Source: an uncultured Methylophaga sp. (lineage in GTDB: Bacteria; Pseudomonadota; Gammaproteobacteria; Nitrosococcales; Methylophagaceae). Taken from it: a DNA stretch of 64,000 nt. How positions within the stretch are numbered: position 1 is the stretch's first letter; every line of letters begins with the position of its first letter. Positions 1 to 10,228 of the stretch are shown piece by piece. The stretch lies in assembly GCF_947259025.1 (NCBI RefSeq), contig NZ_CAMYKO010000005.1, forward strand, positions 372,001-436,000, in the 5' to 3' direction. The notes beneath the pieces are model-generated. The model was not told the DNA's origin. It did not search any database and saw only the letters and a program-made list of their open reading frames with translations. Made by a program: the position numbers and the translations under genes.

Positions 1-1079
1 CGCCGCGTGAAATCAATACAGCACTCGACAACTACGTCATCGGCCAGCAGAAAGCCAAACGTTATCTGTCGGTGGCGGTGTACAACCACTACAAACGTCT
101 GCGCAGTGGCCTTAAAGACGAAGACGTCGAGTTATCAAAAAGTAATATCCTGCTGATCGGTCCTACCGGTAGCGGTAAAACCCTGCTGGCTGAGACCCTG
201 GCGCGCCAACTCAATGTACCGTTTACCATGGCCGATGCCACTACACTAACCGAAGCTGGCTACGTGGGTGAAGATGTCGAGAACATCATCCAGAAGCTGT
301 TGCAGAAATGCGATTACGATGTCGATAAGGCCGAAACCGGTATTGTCTACATCGACGAAATAGACAAGATTTCACGCAAATCAGATAACCCGTCCATTAC
401 CCGCGATGTTAGCGGCGAGGGCGTGCAGCAGGCTTTACTGAAACTGATTGAAGGCACCATTGCCTCGGTACCGCCACAGGGTGGCCGCAAGCATCCACAA
501 CAGGAATTCCTGCAGGTGGATACCAGCAAGATCCTGTTTATCTGTGGCGGCGCCTTTGCCGGTCTGGATAAAGTGATCCGTAACCGTACCCACAAAGGCG
601 GTATCGGTTTCTCTGCAGAAGTTAAGAGCCTTGATGATCAAAGACCACTGAGCGAATCTTTGCGCACCGTGGAGCCGGAAGATCTGATCCAGTACGGTCT
701 GATCCCTGAGTTTGTCGGTCGTCTGCCAGTCGTCGCCACCCTTGACGAACTGGATGAAGCGGCGCTGGTTGAGATCCTGACTGCACCCAAAAACGCGTTG
801 ACCAAACAGTACAGCCGTCTGTTTGATATGGAAGGTGCCGAGCTGGAATTCCGTGACGACGCGCTGCGTGCGATTGCCCGCAAAGCGATGGAACGTAAAA
901 CCGGTGCCCGTGGTCTCAGATCCATTATTGAAAATGTATTGCTCGACACCATGTTCGAGCTGCCATCTCTCGACAATGTCTCCAAAGTCGTTATCGATGA
1001 AAGTGTCATTGCCGGCGAAAATGCGCCAATTCTGATTTACGAAGATCAGAATGCTGACATGGCGTCAGGCGATAAATAA
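1..1079 (+). CDS. clpX: ATP-dependent Clp protease ATP-binding subunit ClpX (5' end missing)
   Basis: ClpX is the AAA+ unfoldase that feeds tagged proteins to the ClpP peptidase in the cytoplasm. The reading frame is open from base 3 at the window edge. About 358 residues remain, beginning at the linker [15 protein letters not shown], so the N-terminal zinc-binding domain (roughly 65 residues in E. coli ClpX) lies outside the window. Visible motifs in order are Walker A GPTGSGKT, pore loop GYVGED, Walker [10 protein letters not shown], the RKH pore loop, the ClpP-docking IGF loop (GGIGFSA) and sensor-2 GARGLR. An internal GTG at base 72 is not the true start. clpP would be expected just upstream, and lon follows downstream as in many gammaproteobacteria. 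Confidence 0.97.
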   Translation, partial: PREINTALDNYVIGQQKAKRYLSVAVYNHYKRLRSGLKDEDVELSKSNILLIGPTGSGKTLLAETLARQLNVPFTMADATTLTEAGYVGEDVENIIQKLLQKCDYDVDKAETGIVYIDEIDKISRKSDNPSITRDVSGEGVQQALLKLIEGTIASVPPQGGRKHPQQEFLQVDTSKILFICGGAFAGLDKVIRNRTHKGGIGFSAEVKSLDDQRPLSESLRTVEPEDLIQYGLIPEFVGRLPVVATLDELDEAALVEILTAPKNALTKQYSRLFDMEGAELEFRDDALRAIARKAMERKTGARGLRSIIENVLLDTMFELPSLDNVSKVVIDESVIAGENAPILIYEDQNADMASGDK

Positions 1080-1120
1080 GCACTTTAACAACACAGCAAC
1101 GTCAAGCTAACTGACAGATT

Positions 1121-1145
1121 AAGCACCCGGTCAATTCGGGTGCTT
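1121..1145 (+). terminator. Hairpin after clpX, probable terminator
   Basis: Two perfectly complementary 9-base arms (AAGCACCCG at 1121-1129 and CGGGTGCTT at 1137-1145) flank a 7-base loop, 41 bases after the clpX stop. The downstream tract GATTTCTT is only moderately T-rich, so termination may be partial. The right arm overlaps the -35 element of the predicted lon heat-shock promoter. Confidence 0.6.
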
Positions 1146-1170
1146 GATTTCTTGCTGCCTGTCCCCATAT
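1143..1170 (+). promoter_or_regulatory. Sigma-32 type heat-shock promoter of lon
   Basis: CTTGATT at 1143-1149 and CCCCATAT at 1163-1170 are separated by 13 bases. The sigma-32 consensus is CTTGAAA, 13-17 bases, CCCCATNT; the -10 element matches fully and the -35 element in five of seven positions. It lies 53 bases before the lon start codon, and lon is a known heat-shock gene in E. coli. The -35 element is shared with the stem of the clpX terminator hairpin. Confidence 0.72.
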
Positions 1171-1188
1171 AAAAACCATGTTTGATTT

Positions 1189-1206
1189 AAGTGTCCACGG
1201 ACACTT
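1189..1206. promoter_or_regulatory. Perfect palindrome in the lon leader
   Basis: AAGTGTCC and GGACACTT are perfect 8-base inverted repeats around a 2-base centre (AC). The site lies between the predicted heat-shock promoter and the lon ribosome-binding site (AGAGG near 1210), and ends 17 bases before the ATG. It could be a dimeric repressor site. As RNA the 2-base loop is too small, so any hairpin would have to open at the inner base pairs. No regulator is identified. Confidence 0.45.
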
Positions 1207-1223
1207 CTAAGAGGTTTGCCTGA

Positions 1224-3656
1224 ATGGAAAATGAATTAGAAACCACCCCAACTGATAATGGCCTGCAGGTTGTCCCTGTTCTGCCGTTGCGCGATGTTGT
1301 TGTCTACCCCTACATGGTCATTCCGCTATATGTTGGCCGTGAAAAGTCGATCAAAGCGCTGGAAGTTGCCACTGACGAAAATAAGCAGATCCTGCTGCTG
1401 GCTCAAAAAGACTCGAGCGAAGATGCGCCCGATAATGATGGTCTTTATGAAACCGGCACGCTGGCCAACATTCTGCAACTGCTGAAACTGCCTGATGGCA
1501 CAGTAAAAGTACTGGTTGAAGGCACGCGCCGGGCTAAGGTGGCCTACTTCAAGCACAACGAAGAATACCTGGAAGCAGAAGCTGCCTCCTATATTGATGA
1601 AAATGCGGATGACCGTGAATCCGATGTGCTGATGCGCACACTGATGGGTCAGTTCGAGCAATACGTCAAACTCAATAAGAAAATTCCACCAGAGGTGATT
1701 GCCTCGCTGTCGAGCATTGATGAAGTGTCGCGCATGGCAGACACGGTCGCCGCGCATATGACGCTCAAACTCGAAGAAAAGCAGGAACTGCTGGAGATGA
1801 GCGACGTTAAGGCGCGGGTGGAAAAGCTGATGGCTTACCTGGAAGGTGAGATTGACATCCAGCAAATCGAAAAGCGCATCCGTAATCGCGTTAAAAAGCA
1901 AATGGAAAAAAGCCAGCGCGAATACTATCTGAACGAACAACTGAAAGCCGTTCAGAAAGAGCTGGGTGAAATTGACGAAACGGCGAATGAAGCCGATGAA
2001 CTGGCTGCCAAGCTGGAAAAAGCTGGCATGTCCACTGAAGCCCGTGAGAAAGCCGAAGCCGAGCTCAAAAAATTACGCATGATGTCGCCGATGTCAGCGG
2101 AAGCTACCGTGGTTCGCAACTACATTGAGTCGCTTCTGGAAGTGCCCTGGAAAAAACGTTCACGCGTTATGCTGGATCTGGACCGGGCGCAGAAAGTGCT
2201 GGATGAAGATCACTACGGTCTGGAAAAGGTCAAAGAGCGCATTGTTGAATACCTCGCGGTACAAAAACGCGTTAAAAAACTGAAAGGGCCAATCCTGTGC
2301 CTGGTAGGCCCACCGGGTGTCGGTAAAACCTCAATTGCGCAGTCCATTGCACGTTCGACCAACCGCAAATACACTCGCATGGCTTTGGGTGGCGTTCGTG
2401 ATGAGGCAGAGATCCGTGGTCACCGCCGCACTTACATCGGCTCGATGCCGGGTAAAGTGATCCAGAATATCAGCAAAACCGAAGTCAGAAACCCGCTGTT
2501 CCTGTTCGATGAAATCGACAAAATGGCACAGGATTTCCGCGGAGATCCGGCTTCAGCTTTGCTGGAAGTGCTGGATCCCGAGCAAAACTCAACTTTTGCA
2601 GACCACTATCTGGAAGTCGAATACGACCTGTCCGATGTGATGTTTGTCTGCACTGCGAACACACTGAATATTCCTGATGCCCTCCGGGATCGGATGGAAA
2701 TTATTCGCCTGGCCGGTTATACCGAAGATGAAAAGCTCAACATCGCGGTTAAGTACCTGTTGCCTAAAGCGATTAAGCAGAATGGCCTGAAAGCAGACGA
2801 AGTCGAGATTACCGAAGAAGCGATTCTGGAGATTATCCGCCGTTACACCCGCGAAGCCGGTGTACGTAGCCTGGAACGTGAAATTTCCAAGATCTGCCGC
2901 AAGCTGGTCAAGCAAATTCTGCAGGAAAAAAGCAAAACCAAACTGGTGGTTGATGCCAAGAACATTGAGGATTATCTCGGTGTTTATCACTTCCAGTACG
3001 GCATCGCTGAAGAGAGTGATCGCATTGGTCAGGTCACCGGCCTGGCCTGGACTGAAGTCGGTGGTGAACTGCTGACCATTGAGTCCGCCGTGATGCCGGG
3101 CAAAGGCAAATCAGCCTACACCGGTAAGCTGGGTGACGTGATGCAGGAATCCATTCAGGCGGCCACTACCGTGGTGCGCTCGCGCTCAACTGAGTGGGGC
3201 ATCAGTGAAGACTTCCTGCAAACTCATGATTTGCACGTCCACGTGCCGGAAGGGGCTACGCCTAAAGATGGCCCAAGTGCAGGTATCGGCATGTGCACCG
3301 CGCTGGTCTCGGCCGTCACCGGCATTCCGGTGAAAGCCAATGTGGCCATGACCGGTGAAATCACCCTGCGTGGTGAAGTGCTGGCCATTGGCGGGCTTAA
3401 AGAAAAGCTGCTGGCCGCTCACCGTGGTGGCATTGATACCGTGTTGATCCCCCATGAAAATGTCAAGGATTTGAAAGAGATCCCGGAAAACGTCAAAAAA
3501 GGCCTGAACATCATACCGGTACGCTGGATCAATGAAGTGCTGGAAGTGGCGCTGCAGCATATGCCCAAAGGGGCAGATGCCGGCGGTGAGACCGAAGCGA
3601 TGCTTGCCAGTGAAAAATCCAAGTATCATGAGGTAAAATCTCAAAACCGTCATTGA
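1224..3656 (+). CDS. lon: ATP-dependent protease La (Lon)
   Basis: Lon is a cytoplasmic homo-oligomeric AAA+ serine protease that degrades misfolded and short-lived regulatory proteins. The 810-residue product has the usual layout: N-terminal substrate-binding domain (about 1-210), coiled coil (about 210-290), AAA+ module with Walker [10 protein letters not shown] and Walker [11 protein letters not shown], and a C-terminal protease domain. The catalytic pair is visible as Ser685 in [11 protein letters not shown] and Lys728 in [11 protein letters not shown]. The start is supported by AGAGG upstream. The C-terminal tail after about residue 785 is polar and somewhat longer than in E. coli Lon (784 residues). 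hupB, the usual next gene in enterics, is absent; dedD follows 18 bases later. Confidence 0.98.
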   Translation: MENELETTPTDNGLQVVPVLPLRDVVVYPYMVIPLYVGREKSIKALEVATDENKQILLLAQKDSSEDAPDNDGLYETGTLANILQLLKLPDGTVKVLVEGTRRAKVAYFKHNEEYLEAEAASYIDENADDRESDVLMRTLMGQFEQYVKLNKKIPPEVIASLSSIDEVSRMADTVAAHMTLKLEEKQELLEMSDVKARVEKLMAYLEGEIDIQQIEKRIRNRVKKQMEKSQREYYLNEQLKAVQKELGEIDETANEADELAAKLEKAGMSTEAREKAEAELKKLRMMSPMSAEATVVRNYIESLLEVPWKKRSRVMLDLDRAQKVLDEDHYGLEKVKERIVEYLAVQKRVKKLKGPILCLVGPPGVGKTSIAQSIARSTNRKYTRMALGGVRDEAEIRGHRRTYIGSMPGKVIQNISKTEVRNPLFLFDEIDKMAQDFRGDPASALLEVLDPEQNSTFADHYLEVEYDLSDVMFVCTANTLNIPDALRDRMEIIRLAGYTEDEKLNIAVKYLLPKAIKQNGLKADEVEITEEAILEIIRRYTREAGVRSLEREISKICRKLVKQILQEKSKTKLVVDAKNIEDYLGVYHFQYGIAEESDRIGQVTGLAWTEVGGELLTIESAVMPGKGKSAYTGKLGDVMQESIQAATTVVRSRSTEWGISEDFLQTHDLHVHVPEGATPKDGPSAGIGMCTALVSAVTGIPVKANVAMTGEITLRGEVLAIGGLKEKLLAAHRGGIDTVLIPHENVKDLKEIPENVKKGLNIIPVRWINEVLEVALQHMPKGADAGGETEAMLASEKSKYHEVKSQNRH

Positions 3657-3674
3657 TAAGCTTGGGAGCAGGGC

Positions 3675-4340
3675 ATGACACTGATTCAGCAACAACGTCT
3701 GTTAGGCGCCGTTTTACTGGTTTGCCTGATTGGTGTCATTGCCTGGCTTTTACTGGATACCGTCGAGCAAAATCAGCCGCAGCCGGAGCAGGAAGAGCCC
3801 ATCGCCTTTGACTCGGTGATTGAGCCGATTGCTGAAGACGTTGAGACTGTCGCGCCGGAACAAGAAGCACTGGTTGACCCGGAGCAGTTAGGTGCACCCG
3901 TGCCTGAGGTCAGCCCGGCCCCGGTTTCGCCGTCAAGCTCTGTTGCCGAGACAGAGGCACCGGCGGATACTGCACCAGCACCAGCACCAGCACCAGCACC
4001 AGCACCAGCACCAGCACCAGCTCCTGAGGCCGAGCCTGAGCCAATGCCGGAGGCCAATGTTGACAGCAAACCTGCGCCGGCAACGGCAACAGAAGCGGCC
4101 CAGCCACAGTGGGTATTGCAAGTCGCCAGTTTCACGGTCAGAAAAAATGCAGATGATTTAGCCGCCCAGCTCAGACAACTGGGCCATGAGCCAATGATTG
4201 AAACGGGAAGTAGCGCAGGTAAAGCTATTTACCGGGTCAGACTGCAGCCGGTCAGTAATCGTGCTGCGCTGGAAACAACAGCCAAAACACTGAGCGATAA
4301 ACTGAATCTCAATCCACAGATCCAGCAGTATAAACCCTGA
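3675..4340 (+). CDS. dedD: SPOR-domain cell-division protein DedD
   Basis: DedD-type proteins bind denuded glycan strands at the division septum through a C-terminal SPOR domain. The 221-residue product has a short cytoplasmic N-terminus, one membrane segment (about residues 10-28), a long acidic and Pro/Ala-rich periplasmic linker, and a SPOR domain from about residue 142 (WVLQVASFTVRKNADDLAA) to the end. The linker includes an Ala-Pro run encoded by a hexamer repeat. The ATG follows GGGAG at good spacing. The order dedD-cvpA-purF is conserved in gammaproteobacteria and supports the name. The 18-base gap from lon allows read-through transcription. Confidence 0.85.
   Translation: MTLIQQQRLLGAVLLVCLIGVIAWLLLDTVEQNQPQPEQEEPIAFDSVIEPIAEDVETVAPEQEALVDPEQLGAPVPEVSPAPVSPSSSVAETEAPADTAPAPAPAPAPAPAPAPAPEAEPEPMPEANVDSKPAPATATEAAQPQWVLQVASFTVRKNADDLAAQLRQLGHEPMIETGSSAGKAIYRVRLQPVSNRAALETTAKTLSDKLNLNPQIQQYKP
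3972..4019 (+). repeat. Eight tandem copies of GCACCA inside dedD
   Basis: Eight exact copies of the hexamer GCACCA encode (Ala-Pro)8 in the periplasmic linker of DedD; a ninth Ala-Pro pair follows with different codons (GCT CCT). The unit is a multiple of three, so slippage would change linker length without breaking the frame. Confidence 0.95.
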
Positions 4341-4447
4341 TAAAAGGGTCACATTATTATCTGCAATATCACTGTAAAAAAACTGGGTTGTTAGCCACCA
4401 ATCTGCTAAAATTCGCAGTTTAGATCGCAGGGTATTGCGGAGAGTAT

Positions 4448-4939
4448 ATGGTTTGGGTTGATTTTCTAATCATCGGGATCATCGCGATCTCGGCCGGTAT
4501 CAGTATCGTCCGGGGATTCATGAAAGAGGTGCTCTCGCTGATCAGTTGGATCCTGGCATTCTGGGTCGCCCTGATGTTTCATTCCCACCTTTCAACCCTG
4601 CTGGCAAATTACATTTCAACGCCCTCTATCCGACTGTTTCTGGCATTTTTCATTTTATTCGCCATTACGTTGATTCTGGGGGCTTTGGTCAATCATCTTA
4701 TTTGTCAGGTGGTGGAAAAAACCGGCCTGACAGGCACGGATCGATCATTGGGCGTGGTGTTTGGACTGTTACGCGGCGTGGCCATTGTCACCATACTGGT
4801 GATGGGCGCCGGCGCCACACCGATGCCTGCTGACAGTTGGTGGCAGAACTCGCTGCTGATTGATCACTTTGAGAAGCTGGCACTCTGGGTACGCGACTTG
4901 CTGCCTTTAGAGATTGCACAACACATCAATTACAACTAA
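4448..4939 (+). CDS. cvpA: CvpA family inner-membrane protein
   Basis: CvpA is a small inner-membrane protein named for its requirement in colicin V production and linked to envelope homeostasis and bile resistance in enterics; its molecular activity is unknown. The 163-residue product shows four hydrophobic segments, at roughly residues 3-20, 27-45, 60-85 and 98-120. The N-terminal pattern WVDFLIIGIIAISAGISIVRGF is typical. The ATG is preceded by GCGGAGAG. It sits directly before purF with an 18-base gap, as in E. coli. Confidence 0.9.
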   Translation: MVWVDFLIIGIIAISAGISIVRGFMKEVLSLISWILAFWVALMFHSHLSTLLANYISTPSIRLFLAFFILFAITLILGALVNHLICQVVEKTGLTGTDRSLGVVFGLLRGVAIVTILVMGAGATPMPADSWWQNSLLIDHFEKLALWVRDLLPLEIAQHINYN

Positions 4940-4957
4940 ATCCTGACAGGGCAATTT

Positions 4958-6466
4958 ATGTGCGGAATTATTGGTATTGTAGGTCATTCTGAGGTCAACC
5001 AGGCCTTATACGACGGATTGACCGTGTTGCAGCACCGGGGTCAGGATGCCGCTGGCATCATGACCTGTGACCAGGAAGGTAAGTTTTTTCTACGTAAGGA
5101 CAACGGGCTGGTTAAAGACGTCTTTCATACCCGGCATATGATCCGGCTGAAAGGCCAAATGGGTATCGGTCATATCCGTTATCCCACCGCCGGCTGTTCC
5201 AGCTCAGCCGAGTCCCAGCCTTTTTATGTCAACTCGCCTTTTGGTATTGCACTGGCGCATAACGGCAACCTGACCAATACCAAGATCCTCAAAGAAGAAC
5301 TGTTCCAGACCGACCGCCGCCATCTCAATACTGATTCTGACTCTGAAGTGCTGCTCAACGTGCTGGCTCATGAGTTGCAGACCAGCGGCAAACTCAAACC
5401 CCAACCTGAAGATATTTTCAATGCGGTACGCGAAGTCCATCGCCGTTGCCGTGGCGCCTATGCCGCGGTATCAATGATTTCCGGCGTGGGCGTGCTGGCA
5501 TTTCGCGATCCCTACGGTATCCGCCCAGTGGTCATCGGCAAAAGAGAAACAGCCAAGGGCACTGAATATATGGTGGCGTCAGAAAGCGTTGCTGTTGATA
5601 TCCTGGACTTTGAACTGGTTCGTGATGTTGAGCCGGGTGAATGTGTATTTATCGATAACAACGGTAATTTCCATTCACAGCAATGTGCGCAGAACCCGGT
5701 GAAAAATCCCTGCATCTTTGAATATGTCTACTTCGCGCGCCCTGATTCAATGATGGATGGTATTTCAGTGCATAAAAGCCGCATGCGCATGGGCACCAAA
5801 TTGGCTGAGAAAATCAAACGTGAACGGCCCGATCACGATATTGACGTCGTTATTCCGATTCCAGACACCAGTCGCAGCGCGGCTTTGCAACTGTCCTATG
5901 ATCTGGGCGTGGTCTACCGTGAGGGCTTTATTAAGAACCGTTATATCGGCCGTACCTTTATTATGCCGGGCCAGACCATGCGCAAGAAGTCAGTGCGTCA
6001 GAAGCTGAATGCCATTGATCTGGAATTCCAGGGCAAGAACGTATTGCTGGTCGATGATTCGATTGTACGTGGCACGACGTCACAGCAAATCGTGCAAATG
6101 GCGCGTGATGCGGGTGCCAACAAGGTTTATCTTGCTTCCGCGGCGCCACCAGTTCGTTTCCCCAACGTCTATGGTATTGACATGCCGTCAGTGACCGAGT
6201 TTGTGGCGCATGATCGTAATGTTGAACAGATTGCCGGGGAGCTGGGGGTTGACTGGCTGGTCTATCAGGATTTGCCGGATCTGGTCAGTGCCATCAAGAA
6301 GAAAAGCAATGTCGAGCGTTTCGATACTTCCTGCTTTGATGGTGATTACATTACCGGTGATATCGATGAAAATTATCTCTATTACATCGATGCAATGCGG
6401 AATGACGCCAGCAAAAGTGAGAAAGAAAAGGGCAATGCCGTCATTGAGTTGCACAATAACGCCTGA
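4958..6466 (+). CDS. purF: Amidophosphoribosyltransferase
   Basis: PurF makes 5-phosphoribosylamine from PRPP and glutamine, the first committed step of purine synthesis. The 502-residue protein begins MCGIIGIVG; the cysteine exposed after Met removal is the Ntn-type glutaminase nucleophile. The glutaminase domain covers about residues 2-235. The phosphoribosyltransferase domain contains the PRPP motif [14 protein letters not shown]. Length is close to that of E. coli PurF (505). It is the last gene of the dedD-cvpA-purF group. No PurR-type operator was recognised upstream of cvpA. Confidence 0.97.
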   Translation: MCGIIGIVGHSEVNQALYDGLTVLQHRGQDAAGIMTCDQEGKFFLRKDNGLVKDVFHTRHMIRLKGQMGIGHIRYPTAGCSSSAESQPFYVNSPFGIALAHNGNLTNTKILKEELFQTDRRHLNTDSDSEVLLNVLAHELQTSGKLKPQPEDIFNAVREVHRRCRGAYAAVSMISGVGVLAFRDPYGIRPVVIGKRETAKGTEYMVASESVAVDILDFELVRDVEPGECVFIDNNGNFHSQQCAQNPVKNPCIFEYVYFARPDSMMDGISVHKSRMRMGTKLAEKIKRERPDHDIDVVIPIPDTSRSAALQLSYDLGVVYREGFIKNRYIGRTFIMPGQTMRKKSVRQKLNAIDLEFQGKNVLLVDDSIVRGTTSQQIVQMARDAGANKVYLASAAPPVRFPNVYGIDMPSVTEFVAHDRNVEQIAGELGVDWLVYQDLPDLVSAIKKKSNVERFDTSCFDGDYITGDIDENYLYYIDAMRNDASKSEKEKGNAVIELHNNA

Positions 6467-6485
6467 TGCCGCGAGCTATCAGGCG
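6460..6485 (+). terminator. Hairpin overlapping the purF stop codon
   Basis: CGCCTGAT (6460-6467) and ATCAGGCG (6478-6485) are perfect 8-base arms around a 10-base loop; the purF stop codon lies in the left arm. No T-run follows, so it may be a weak terminator or an mRNA-stabilising structure. Confidence 0.4.
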
Positions 6486-6534
6486 CTGATGCGCTTTGCT
6501 GTTTAAGCTGAATTCTTATATAATCCCGTCGATT

Positions 6535-7065
6535 ATGCGCCAGCAATTACCAAAAGAGATTGATCCGTTTCGTTTTGCCCAGACCGGGCGCGAACTGGAG
6601 GGTGAAATAAAACTGGCGACCCTGTCCCGGCTGTCAGCGTCATTGTACAAAGATGACGGTGTGGTTCAGGTCTCAATGCAGTTTGCTGTTGATGACACCG
6701 GCACACCTTATATGCAGGGGCATTTTGAGACCACGCTGTCACTGACTTGTGAGCGCTGTCTGCAGGAACTGGTCCTGCCACTGAAGATTGATACGCAGCT
6801 GGGTCTGGTACGGCATGAAAAATTGGCCGAGAAACTGTCGGATCAGTATGAGCCATGGGTGATTGAAGACCATGAGCTGGTCGATCCGGCGACTGTGGTC
6901 GAAGATGAATTGATTCTGGCACTGCCTCTGGTGCCAAAGCATGAAGAAAACTGTTTGCCGGATGAGGCATGGGTTTCAGAGGATAAAGCGGATACGCAAA
7001 TGGAGAAACCGGACAAGCCGGAGTCGCCGTTCGCAATATTATCTGAATTAAAATCAAAGAAATGA
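6535..7065 (+). CDS. yceD: YceD (DUF177) 23S rRNA accumulation protein
   Basis: YceD is a conserved cytoplasmic protein whose E. coli homologue is needed for normal 23S rRNA accumulation. The 176-residue product has the family pattern DPFRFAQTGRELEG near the start and the CERCLQEL cysteine pair near residue 68. A long acidic stretch with DEWAL-like hydrophobic residues (DELILALPLVP) follows in the C-terminal half. The ATG at 6535 gives the usual N-terminus; an upstream in-frame TTG at 6496 would add 13 atypical residues. The gene precedes rpmF by 34 bases, its standard position in bacteria. Confidence 0.9.
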   Translation: MRQQLPKEIDPFRFAQTGRELEGEIKLATLSRLSASLYKDDGVVQVSMQFAVDDTGTPYMQGHFETTLSLTCERCLQELVLPLKIDTQLGLVRHEKLAEKLSDQYEPWVIEDHELVDPATVVEDELILALPLVPKHEENCLPDEAWVSEDKADTQMEKPDKPESPFAILSELKSKK

Positions 7066-7099
7066 TTTTGCATTTTTATAGGGTTAGGAGTTTTAGCTT

Positions 7100-7279
7100 A
7101 TGGCTGTTCAACAAAACAAAAAGAGTGCTTCACGTCGCGGTATGCGTCGTTCACACGACTCACTGAAAGGTTCAACCCTGTCAGTTGATTCAACAACCGG
7201 TGAACTGCACCGTCGTCACCATGTATCTGCTGACGGTTACTACCGTGGACGCAAAGTCGTTGCTGACAAGAGCGAATAA
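7100..7279 (+). CDS. rpmF: 50S ribosomal protein L32
   Basis: L32 is a small structural protein of the large ribosomal subunit. Translation from the ATG at 7100 gives 59 residues: [20 protein letters not shown], then a Ser/Thr-rich middle and a C-terminus with [17 protein letters not shown]. The length (57 in E. coli) and the basic composition fit the family. The ribosome-binding site TTAGGAG lies about 10 bases upstream. Its place between yceD and plsX is conserved and couples ribosome and lipid genes. Confidence 0.97.
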   Translation: MAVQQNKKSASRRGMRRSHDSLKGSTLSVDSTTGELHRRHHVSADGYYRGRKVVADKSE

Positions 7280-7292
7280 GGCCAGATAAACA

Positions 7293-8312
7293 TTGAGCCT
7301 GACGATATCGATTGATGCGATGGGCGGGGATCACGGACCTGAGGTCGTGGTCCCCGCTGCCTTATCGGCACTGAAAAAACATCCTGAGGTCAGCTTTGTT
7401 CTGGTCGGTGACAAAGACACGCTCGATTATGAGCTGCAACGTCATCACGTTCAGGATGACCCGCGTATGCAAGTCCACCACGCCTCGCAGCGGGTGGAAA
7501 TGGATGATCTGCCATCACAGGCATTAAGAGGCAAGAAAGACTCCTCAATGCGGGTGGCTATTAACCTGGTCAAAGAGGGCAGAGCGGCGGCCTGCGTCAG
7601 TGCCGGCAATACCGGTGCCTTGATGGCGACCGCCCGTTTCGTACTGAAAACTTTGCCGGGTATTGAAAGGCCGGCGATTGTTTCTGCTTTGCCCACCATG
7701 ACCGGTCATACCTATGTGCTGGATCTGGGTGCCAATGTGGACTCCAGTGCTGCACATCTGGTGCAGTTTGCCGTGATGGGCTCTGTGCTGGCTGAACTGG
7801 TTGATGGCAAGCCCAACCCGACTGTGGGTCTGCTGAATATCGGTTCGGAAGAGATCAAAGGCAACGAGCGCGTTAAAGAAGCCTCGCGTCTGCTTGAGCA
7901 GACCGACCTCAACTATCAGGGCTATGTAGAAGGTGACGGCCTGTATCATGGTGATGTCGATGTGCTGGTCTGTGATGGCTTTGTCGGCAATGTCGCACTG
8001 AAAGCCAGTGAAGGCGTGGCACATATGATTCGTCATTATCTGCGAGAAGCCTTTACCCGCAACTGGCTGACCAAGCTGGCTGCTGTGATTGCCTCACCGG
8101 TATTGAAAGCGTTTCGACGTGAACTCGATCCGCGGGCATTTAACGGTGCCAACCTGATTGGTCTGCAGGGCATCGTCATCAAAAGTCATGGCAGTGCCGA
8201 TGCTTTCAGCTTTGCCAATGCCATCGATATCGCCATTGTCGAAGCGGAGAAAGACGTGCCTAACAATATCAGCAAGCACCTGGAAGATTTGCTCGAGGGA
8301 CAGGTACTGTGA
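7293..8312 (+). CDS. plsX: Phosphate acyltransferase PlsX
   Basis: PlsX converts acyl-ACP to acyl-phosphate, the donor for the first acylation of glycerol-3-phosphate in phospholipid synthesis. The 339-residue product begins [16 protein letters not shown], the family signature. The start must be TTG at 7293: the conserved N-terminus begins there and no ATG precedes it. The only RBS-like bases upstream (AAGG at the rpmF stop) are weak, so rpmF-plsX translational coupling is likely. The 3' end overlaps fabH by four bases (GTGA). Confidence 0.95.
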   Translation: MSLTISIDAMGGDHGPEVVVPAALSALKKHPEVSFVLVGDKDTLDYELQRHHVQDDPRMQVHHASQRVEMDDLPSQALRGKKDSSMRVAINLVKEGRAAACVSAGNTGALMATARFVLKTLPGIERPAIVSALPTMTGHTYVLDLGANVDSSAAHLVQFAVMGSVLAELVDGKPNPTVGLLNIGSEEIKGNERVKEASRLLEQTDLNYQGYVEGDGLYHGDVDVLVCDGFVGNVALKASEGVAHMIRHYLREAFTRNWLTKLAAVIASPVLKAFRRELDPRAFNGANLIGLQGIVIKSHGSADAFSFANAIDIAIVEAEKDVPNNISKHLEDLLEGQVL

Positions 8313-9271
8313 TCTATTCACGCATCGCCGGCACCGGCAGCTACCTGCCTGAAAAAGTGCTGACTAACCACGATCTGGAACAGATGGTGGAAACCAGCGA
8401 TCAATGGATCACTGAACGCACCGGCATCAAAAAGCGCCATATTGCCGCCGATGATGAGACCACCACCGATTTAGCCTATCAGGCCGCCATCAATGCCATT
8501 GATGCTGCCGGCATCAGTAATGCTGATATTGATCTGATTATTGTCGCCACTACCACGCCTACCCGAATCTTCCCCAGCACTGCCTCCTTATTGCAGGAAA
8601 AACTGGGCATCAGCGGTTGCCCAGCATTTGATATCCAGGCGGTGTGTACCGGTTTTGTTTACGGCCTGACCGTAGCGGATAAATTTATCAAGGCTGGCGG
8701 CGTTAACAACGTGCTGGTCATCGGCGCTGAAACCTTTTCCCGTATCGTTGACTGGACCGATCGCAATACCTGTGTGCTGTTCGGTGATGGTGCAGGTGCA
8801 GTCGTGCTGCAGGCCAGTGAAAACCCCGGCATTTTGTCGACTCATATCCACTCTGACGGCAGCTTCAATGAACTGCTGCATGTGCCCACCGGCCCCGGTT
8901 CTTCAACCGCCACGGATGATGCCGCTTATGTCGATATGCAGGGTAACGAAGTCTTCAAAGTGGCCGTCAAAACGCTCAGCAGCATTGTGGATGAAACCCT
9001 GCTGGCCAACCAGATGGACAAAAAAGATATCGACTGGCTGATTCCACACCAGGCTAATATCCGCATTATTGCCGCGACTGCCCGCAAGCTCAATATGTCG
9101 ATGGACCATGTGGTGGTCACCGTCGATGAGCACGGCAACACTTCGGCGGCTTCAATCCCGCTGGCGCTTGATGCCGCGGTGCGAGATGGCCGTATCCAGC
9201 GCGGTGAGACGCTCTTATTCGAAGCCTTTGGTGGTGGATTCACCTGGGGCTCAGCTTTAATTAAATACTGA
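8309..9271 (+). CDS. fabH: 3-oxoacyl-ACP synthase III (KAS III)
   Basis: FabH condenses acetyl-CoA with malonyl-ACP to start each fatty-acid chain. The 320-residue product carries the thiolase-fold motifs: Cys113 in [10 protein letters not shown], the His in [10 protein letters not shown] and the Asn in [10 protein letters not shown] form the Cys-His-Asn triad. The GTG start overlaps the plsX stop (GTGA), a sign of translational coupling. The C-terminus [16 protein letters not shown] is typical. Confidence 0.97.
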   Translation: MIYSRIAGTGSYLPEKVLTNHDLEQMVETSDQWITERTGIKKRHIAADDETTTDLAYQAAINAIDAAGISNADIDLIIVATTTPTRIFPSTASLLQEKLGISGCPAFDIQAVCTGFVYGLTVADKFIKAGGVNNVLVIGAETFSRIVDWTDRNTCVLFGDGAGAVVLQASENPGILSTHIHSDGSFNELLHVPTGPGSSTATDDAAYVDMQGNEVFKVAVKTLSSIVDETLLANQMDKKDIDWLIPHQANIRIIAATARKLNMSMDHVVVTVDEHGNTSAASIPLALDAAVRDGRIQRGETLLFEAFGGGFTWGSALIKY

Positions 9272-9289
9272 TTACTCAGAGGATTTTTG

Positions 9290-10228
9290 ATGAAATCAGC
9301 ATTCGTTTTTCCCGGCCAGGGCTCACAAGCCATTGGTATGCTGGCCGAACTGGCAGAACATCACAGCCAGGTCACAGACACCTTCCAACAAGCTTCCGAT
9401 GCCCTTGACTACGATCTGTGGAAACTGGTCGCGGAAGGACCGGCAGACGATCTGAACCAGACCGATCGCACGCAGCCCGCGATGCTGACTGCTGGCGTTG
9501 CTGTCTGGCGCGTCTGGCAATCAGTGTCGTCTATCAAGCCTGATTATTTTGCCGGCCATAGCCTGGGCGAATACACGGCGCTGGTTGCCGCCGAAGCATT
9601 GAGCTTCAGCGATGCCGTCAAACTGGTGGAAAAGCGTGGTCAACTCATGCAGCAGGCGGTACCAGCCGGTCAGGGCGCCATGGCGGCGATTCTGGGCCTG
9701 GAAGATGACGTGGTGCGTGATTTGTGCAGCCAGGCTGCCGAGCAGGGTGTGGTGGAAGCAGTGAACTATAACTCGCCGGGACAAGTGGTCATTGCCGGCA
9801 GCACCCCAGCCGTTCAGCAGGCGATCGAACTGGCTAAGGAAAAAGGCGCTAAACGTGCCCTGCAATTACCGGTCAGCGTGCCATCGCACTGTGAACTGAT
9901 GAAACCGGCCGCCGAGCAACTGACCATTGAGCTCAACAAGATTGAAGTGGCCTTGCCGACAACGCCGGTGATTCATAATGCCAGCGTGTCTGTTGCCAAT
10001 GACACTGCCGAGCTGAAGCAATTACTGGCACAACAACTTTATAGTCCGGTTCGCTGGGTAGAGACAATTCAGTGGTTTGCCCAGCAGGGCGTGGACAACG
10101 TGGTTGAAGCGGGTCCCGGTAAAGTGCTGGCCGGTTTGAATAAGCGGATCGACAAAGGCCTGAACGCATTACCGCTGTTTGATACAGCAACGCTGGAAAA
10201 AACAACACAAGCTTTGGGAGAAGGATAA
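9290..10228 (+). CDS. fabD: Malonyl-CoA:ACP transacylase
   Basis: FabD loads malonyl groups onto acyl carrier protein. The 312-residue product begins MKSAFVFPGQGSQ, the usual start, so the ATG at 9290 with CAGAGGA upstream is preferred over the TTG immediately before it. The nucleophile is Ser91 in the GHSLGEY elbow; the partner His is in SVPSHCELM. The stop codon shares its last base with the fabG start. Confidence 0.97.
   Translation: MKSAFVFPGQGSQAIGMLAELAEHHSQVTDTFQQASDALDYDLWKLVAEGPADDLNQTDRTQPAMLTAGVAVWRVWQSVSSIKPDYFAGHSLGEYTALVAAEALSFSDAVKLVEKRGQLMQQAVPAGQGAMAAILGLEDDVVRDLCSQAAEQGVVEAVNYNSPGQVVIAGSTPAVQQAIELAKEKGAKRALQLPVSVPSHCELMKPAAEQLTIELNKIEVALPTTPVIHNASVSVANDTAELKQLLAQQLYSPVRWVETIQWFAQQGVDNVVEAGPGKVLAGLNKRIDKGLNALPLFDTATLEKTTQALGEG

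Noticed and set aside
3972-4019. Tandem repeat as part of a CRISPR-like array
   Set aside because: The repeats are directly adjacent hexamers with no spacers and encode protein.
3773-4135. Minus-strand Gly/Ala-rich open frame in dedD
   Set aside because: It is only the antisense of the Ala-Pro hexamer repeat and linker.
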